From positions 62,001-126,000 of the forward strand of contig MVRC01000013.1 of assembly GCA_002067865.1 (NCBI GenBank): a stretch of DNA of 64,000 nt. The letters run 5' to 3'. Positions 61,340 to 64,000 of the stretch are shown here, one piece after another. This stretch comes from Methanomassiliicoccales archaeon PtaU1.Bin124. GTDB lineage: Archaea; Thermoplasmatota; Thermoplasmata; Methanomassiliicoccales; UBA472. Positions within the stretch are counted from its first letter, which is position 1, and each line of letters begins with the position of its first letter. The notes under the pieces are model-generated. The model was not told the DNA's origin. It searched no databases and worked only from the letters and a program-made list of their open reading frames with translations. The position numbers were made by a program, and so were the translations under genes.

Positions 61340-63064
61340 TCACAGACCGACGTTCCCGCAGGTGGAGCATTCGATCTTGGCGGAGGTCAGGACCTGTCCT
61401 GGCTTCGATCCGTCCCTATACACCGTGATGCCTTTGCACTTCATCTCGTACGCTTCCAGATAGACGTCCCTGATCGTCTCCACGCTCTCCGTCGAGCGCA
61501 GGTTGATGGTCTTCGAGACGGCGTTGTCGACATAGTCCTGGAACTTCGCTTGGACCCGCACCTGGTCCTTGGGAGCGACGTCATGCGCGGTGACGAACAC
61601 CTCCCTGATGTGGTCAGGCACTCCGGGAAGGTCCGACAGCCTCATTCCCATGCGGAGCTGGCGGAACACCATCTCCTTGTCCACCTTCGCCTCGTCCAGC
61701 GCGTTCGCCAGTATGTCGTTCCTCTCCAGGAGCTCGGCCCCCTCCATCACGTGCCGTTCCAGCTGGAACGAGAAGATGGGCTCGATGCCGCTGGAGCAGC
61801 CGGCGATGATGCTGATGGTGCCGGTCGGGGCGATTGAAAGGACCGTGGCGTTCCTCCGGTGCCCGCTGATCTGGCTACCATCGATGTTGGGGAAGTCGCC
61901 CCGCTCCGAGGCCAGCTCCTCGCTCGCCTCCTCGGCCAGGTCCTTCATGCGGGAGATGATGCGCTTGGCCACGTCCAGGCTCTCCCTGTTGCCGTAGCGG
62001 ATGCCCCACCGCAGCAAGATGTCCGCAAAGCCCATCAGCCCCAGGCCGATCTTGCGGTTGCCCTTCACCACCGCATCGATCTGCGGCAGAGGGTATCTGC
62101 TGGCATCGATGACGTCGTCCAGGAATCGGACCGCCACGTACACCGCGTCATCGAAACGCTCCCAGTCGATGTCCCCATCCCTCGATAGCAGTCGTGCCAG
62201 GTTCACCGAGCCCAGATTGCACGCCTCGAACGGCAGCAGCGGCACCTCCCCGCAGGGATTGGTCGTTTCGAACTGACCTAGGAACGGCGTCGGATTATGC
62301 CGGTTCATCTCGTCTAGGAACAACAGGCCTGGGTCTCCAGAGGACCAGGCGGAATGGCACAGCTCGTCGAACACCTGCCTGGCATCGGCCGTGCCCCAGA
62401 CGCCGCCGTTGTGCGGGTTGATGAGGTCGTACCTTTCGCCCCGCTTCACCGCCTCCATGAACTTGTCGCTCACACCTACGGAGATGTTGAAGTTGGCCAA
62501 CGAGGTCTTGTCCAGCTTGGCCTTTATGAATGAGATGATGTCGGGATGGTCCACCCGCAGCACGCCCATCGACGCGCCCCTGCGCCGCCCGCCCTGCTTC
62601 ACGGCGTCGGTAGCGATGTCGAACACCCGCATGAAGGAGATCGGTCCAGAGGAAGTGCCGAATGTAGAAGCCACGATGTCGCCAGAAGGCCGCAGGCGGG
62701 AGAAGGAGAATCCGGTGCCGCCGCCGCTCTGGTGCACCACCGCCGCCCACTTGACCGCGTCGAATATGCCCTCGATGCTGTCCTCCACCGGGATGACGAA
62801 GCATGCCGCCAGCTGCTGCAGCCTCGTACCTGCGTTCATGAGCGTAGGGGAGTTGGGCATGAAGGTGAGGCTGCTCATCGCCTGGTAGAAGTCCTCCTCC
62901 ATGTCCCTTCCGCCATACCGTCTGTCGGACTCGGCCATGTTCTTGGCCACGCGGCGGAACATCTGGGCCGGGGTCTCCACCACCGCCCCCTCTTCGTCCT
63001 TTATCAGATAGCGATGGCGCAGCACCCTGAGGGCGTTCTCGGTCAGCGCGGGATCGGCCTCCAT
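61340..63064 (-). CDS. nrdJ: Adenosylcobalamin-dependent ribonucleotide reductase (class II)
   Basis: A 574-residue class II ribonucleotide reductase that makes deoxyribonucleotides using a B12 radical. Catalytic Asn269, Cys271 and Glu273 lie in TTNPCGEVPLL. The redox cysteine is in QLAACFVIPVEDSI, and the C-terminal radical-adjacent region has CKGITVYRDGSKPGQVL and a final CSTCGNVGL with the shuttle pair. SGGGTGFSFSRLRPSGD and GRRRGASMGVLRVDHPDI are family blocks. There is no ATP-cone. The organism makes corrinoid enzymes (HgcA, methyltransferases), so cobalamin is available. It is transcribed alone. Confidence 0.96.
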   Translation of the reverse strand: MEADPALTENALRVLRHRYLIKDEEGAVVETPAQMFRRVAKNMAESDRRYGGRDMEEDFYQAMSSLTFMPNSPTLMNAGTRLQQLAACFVIPVEDSIEGIFDAVKWAAVVHQSGGGTGFSFSRLRPSGDIVASTFGTSSGPISFMRVFDIATDAVKQGGRRRGASMGVLRVDHPDIISFIKAKLDKTSLANFNISVGVSDKFMEAVKRGERYDLINPHNGGVWGTADARQVFDELCHSAWSSGDPGLLFLDEMNRHNPTPFLGQFETTNPCGEVPLLPFEACNLGSVNLARLLSRDGDIDWERFDDAVYVAVRFLDDVIDASRYPLPQIDAVVKGNRKIGLGLMGFADILLRWGIRYGNRESLDVAKRIISRMKDLAEEASEELASERGDFPNIDGSQISGHRRNATVLSIAPTGTISIIAGCSSGIEPIFSFQLERHVMEGAELLERNDILANALDEAKVDKEMVFRQLRMGMRLSDLPGVPDHIREVFVTAHDVAPKDQVRVQAKFQDYVDNAVSKTINLRSTESVETIRDVYLEAYEMKCKGITVYRDGSKPGQVLTSAKIECSTCGNVGL

Positions 63065-63154
63065 GGAAGCGTCTAGGTAGCCCGGTGCTATTAAACCGTG
63101 CGCCCGCCAGAAGGATTATTTGACCGACGCTCGATATCCTCCTCCGGTGATCGG

Positions 63155-63397
63155 GTGAGATATGCCACTAAGTCGTCCCTGAGCAAGGATGAGATCCTGG
63201 ACAGGGCCGAGGAATTCTTCAAGAAGGACGGTCTGGTCGTCACTGACGGCTCATTGTGCAGGGTGTGCCTGGAGAAGGACGGAGGGTTCGTCACAGTTCA
63301 GGTCACGGAGCATGACGATCGCGAGGTCATCATCATGACCGAGGGCTACGATGTCAAAGTGAAGGCTTTCATGAAGATGCTGTCAAAGGAGGGTTGA
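63155..63397 (+). CDS. Small uncharacterised alpha/beta protein
   Basis: An 80-residue protein starting GTG at 63155 (MRYATKSSLSKDEILDRAEE); an open frame upstream to 63098 crosses the nrdJ promoter and is unlikely. A helix is followed by strands around GLVVTDGSLCRVCLEKDGG and EVIIMTEGYDVKVKAF. The CRVC pair could bind metal but lacks partners. It is immediately followed, after one base, by the TRAM protein, so they form an operon. Confidence 0.6.
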   Translation: MRYATKSSLSKDEILDRAEEFFKKDGLVVTDGSLCRVCLEKDGGFVTVQVTEHDDREVIIMTEGYDVKVKAFMKMLSKEG

Positions 63398-63398
63398 G

Positions 63399-63620
63399 AT
63401 GAAGTACAAGGAGTTCGACCGCGCCCCGCCGGTGAATCCGGTCAAGGAGGGCGACGTGATCAAGGTGAAGATCGTGGACCGGGGCAAGCAGGGGGACGGA
63501 ATGGCGCGGGTGCAGGGCCTGGTCATATTCGTGAAGGACGGGAAGGTGGGGGAGGAGATCGAAGTGAAGATCGTCCGCACCACCAGGAACGCCGCCTTCG
63601 CCGAGAAGGTCAGCGCCTGA
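63399..63620 (+). CDS. TRAM domain RNA-binding protein
   Basis: A 73-residue stand-alone TRAM domain: PVKEGDVIKVKIVDRGKQGDGMARVQGL and VGEEIEVKIVRTTRNAAFAE show the five-stranded OB-like pattern. Such proteins occur in many methanogens, bind RNA and can act as RNA chaperones. It starts one base after the previous stop, with GGAGG upstream, and overlaps the convergent last gene by 11 bases. Confidence 0.88.
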   Translation: MKYKEFDRAPPVNPVKEGDVIKVKIVDRGKQGDGMARVQGLVIFVKDGKVGEEIEVKIVRTTRNAAFAEKVSA

Positions 63621-64000
63621 AGGAACGTTCAAACCCTGAGCCGGTGACCCTGACCTGGGGGATGTGGCGGGATAGCGCTTCGCCGTAACGCATCATTTCC
63701 TCCTCAGGCGGAGAGGCGTCATTTATCCCGTTCCAGGGGTAGTCGTTCATACGGTTGCCGAGGAACTGGGTCAGCAGCGCCTCCTGCGCGTACGGGGCCA
63801 GCTGGGCGCCGAGGCGTTCTACGATCTCATCGCTGATGAAGCCGGGTATGGCCCTGGTCATGATCCTGACGTGCTTGCCCTTGGCCATTTCCAGGCTCCT
63901 CTTCAGGTCCTCCAGGTATCTCATGGTCCAGGCCTCGTCATGCCCGGACAGTCTGGTCCATACCTTCACATCGTCCAACGGGGCCTTGACCTCGAAGACC
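63610..64000 (-). CDS. Radical SAM-like protein, C-terminal part (cut by window edge)
   Basis: The frame is open from the right edge, so the N-terminus with the CxxxCxxC motif is outside. The visible ~130 residues begin FEVKAPLDDVKVWTRLSGHDE, resembling the mid-barrel D-x-K-A-P-L segment of pyruvate formate-lyase/NrdG-activating-type radical SAM proteins. Next come LKRSLEMAKGKHVRIMTRAIPG, a typical strand-helix-strand step, and FLGNRMNDYPWNG near the C-terminus. The exact family cannot be set without the rest. Confidence 0.5.
   Translation of the reverse strand, partial: VFEVKAPLDDVKVWTRLSGHDEAWTMRYLEDLKRSLEMAKGKHVRIMTRAIPGFISDEIVERLGAQLAPYAQEALLTQFLGNRMNDYPWNGINDASPPEEEMMRYGEALSRHIPQVRVTGSGFERSFRR

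Noticed and set aside
1-64000. tRNA, rRNA, CRISPR arrays and insertion sequences
   Set aside because: All gaps were read for cloverleaf ends, spaced repeats and transposase motifs; none was seen.

Overview
The window looks like a chromosomal segment of a methanogenic archaeon of the order Methanomassiliicoccales (class Thermoplasmata), probably a GC-rich Methanomassiliicoccus close to M. luminyensis. The evidence is a complete set of methyl-coenzyme M reductase (MCR) genes, many methanogenesis marker proteins, archaeal TATA-box promoters with many leaderless starts, a class II ribonucleotide reductase and hgcAB (mercury methylation genes known from that genus). The species assignment is an inference; no rRNA or tRNA gene was seen.

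Layout. 1-5088: the end of tfuA, then mcrB-mcrD-mcrG-mcrA-DUF2098. 5345-12013 (minus): a 2222-residue cysteine-rich surface protein of DUF11-like repeats. 12374-18072: small or unknown proteins, a PRC-barrel protein, a CMD-family protein, the AbrB-hgcA-hgcB operon and a DUF2111 regulator. 18197-20436: atwA-mcrC. 22074-27338: a second giant DUF11-like surface protein (1754 residues). 27435-30060: a condensation-domain-like protein, a possible ATC-hydrolase-like protein and the second copy of an unnamed paralogous family. 30225-35505: the six-gene mmp3-mmp6-mmp5-mmp15-mmp17-mmp7 operon. 35573-44971: a flavoprotein, two large PAS sensor proteins, a GlcD-like flavoenzyme and an unidentified structured RNA. 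45051-48477: a copper cluster (YHS protein, CopA, CopR). 48472-53887: RidA, HAD phosphatase, a secreted octapeptide-repeat protein, a STAND regulator and two DUF835 genes. 53958-64000: asparaginase, TrpB2, an ABC exporter, NrdJ and small genes.

How it fits together. Four separate loci here serve one enzyme: mcrBDGA encodes MCR, tfuA (with a YcaO presumably just outside) makes its thioglycine, and atwA, mcrC, mmp3, mmp7 and mmp17 correspond to the ATP-driven machine that activates nickel in F430. mcrC, which sits inside the mcr operon in many methanogens, is coupled to atwA here. Metal handling is a second theme: hgcAB under an AbrB-like regulator with a palindromic operator, and copA-YHS divergent from a TRASH-domain CopR.

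Signals not explained by the genes: a ~360-nt structured RNA with its own promoter and terminator (40090-40450); two intergenic hairpin elements sharing GGCCTTAC/GTAAGGCC arms (56372-56440, 61121-61245); a small secreted protein made of five NIPGIDPI units that differ only by synonymous codons; and a recurrent AAACCYTTTCC plus T-run sequence after five transcription units, which looks like a lineage-specific terminator.
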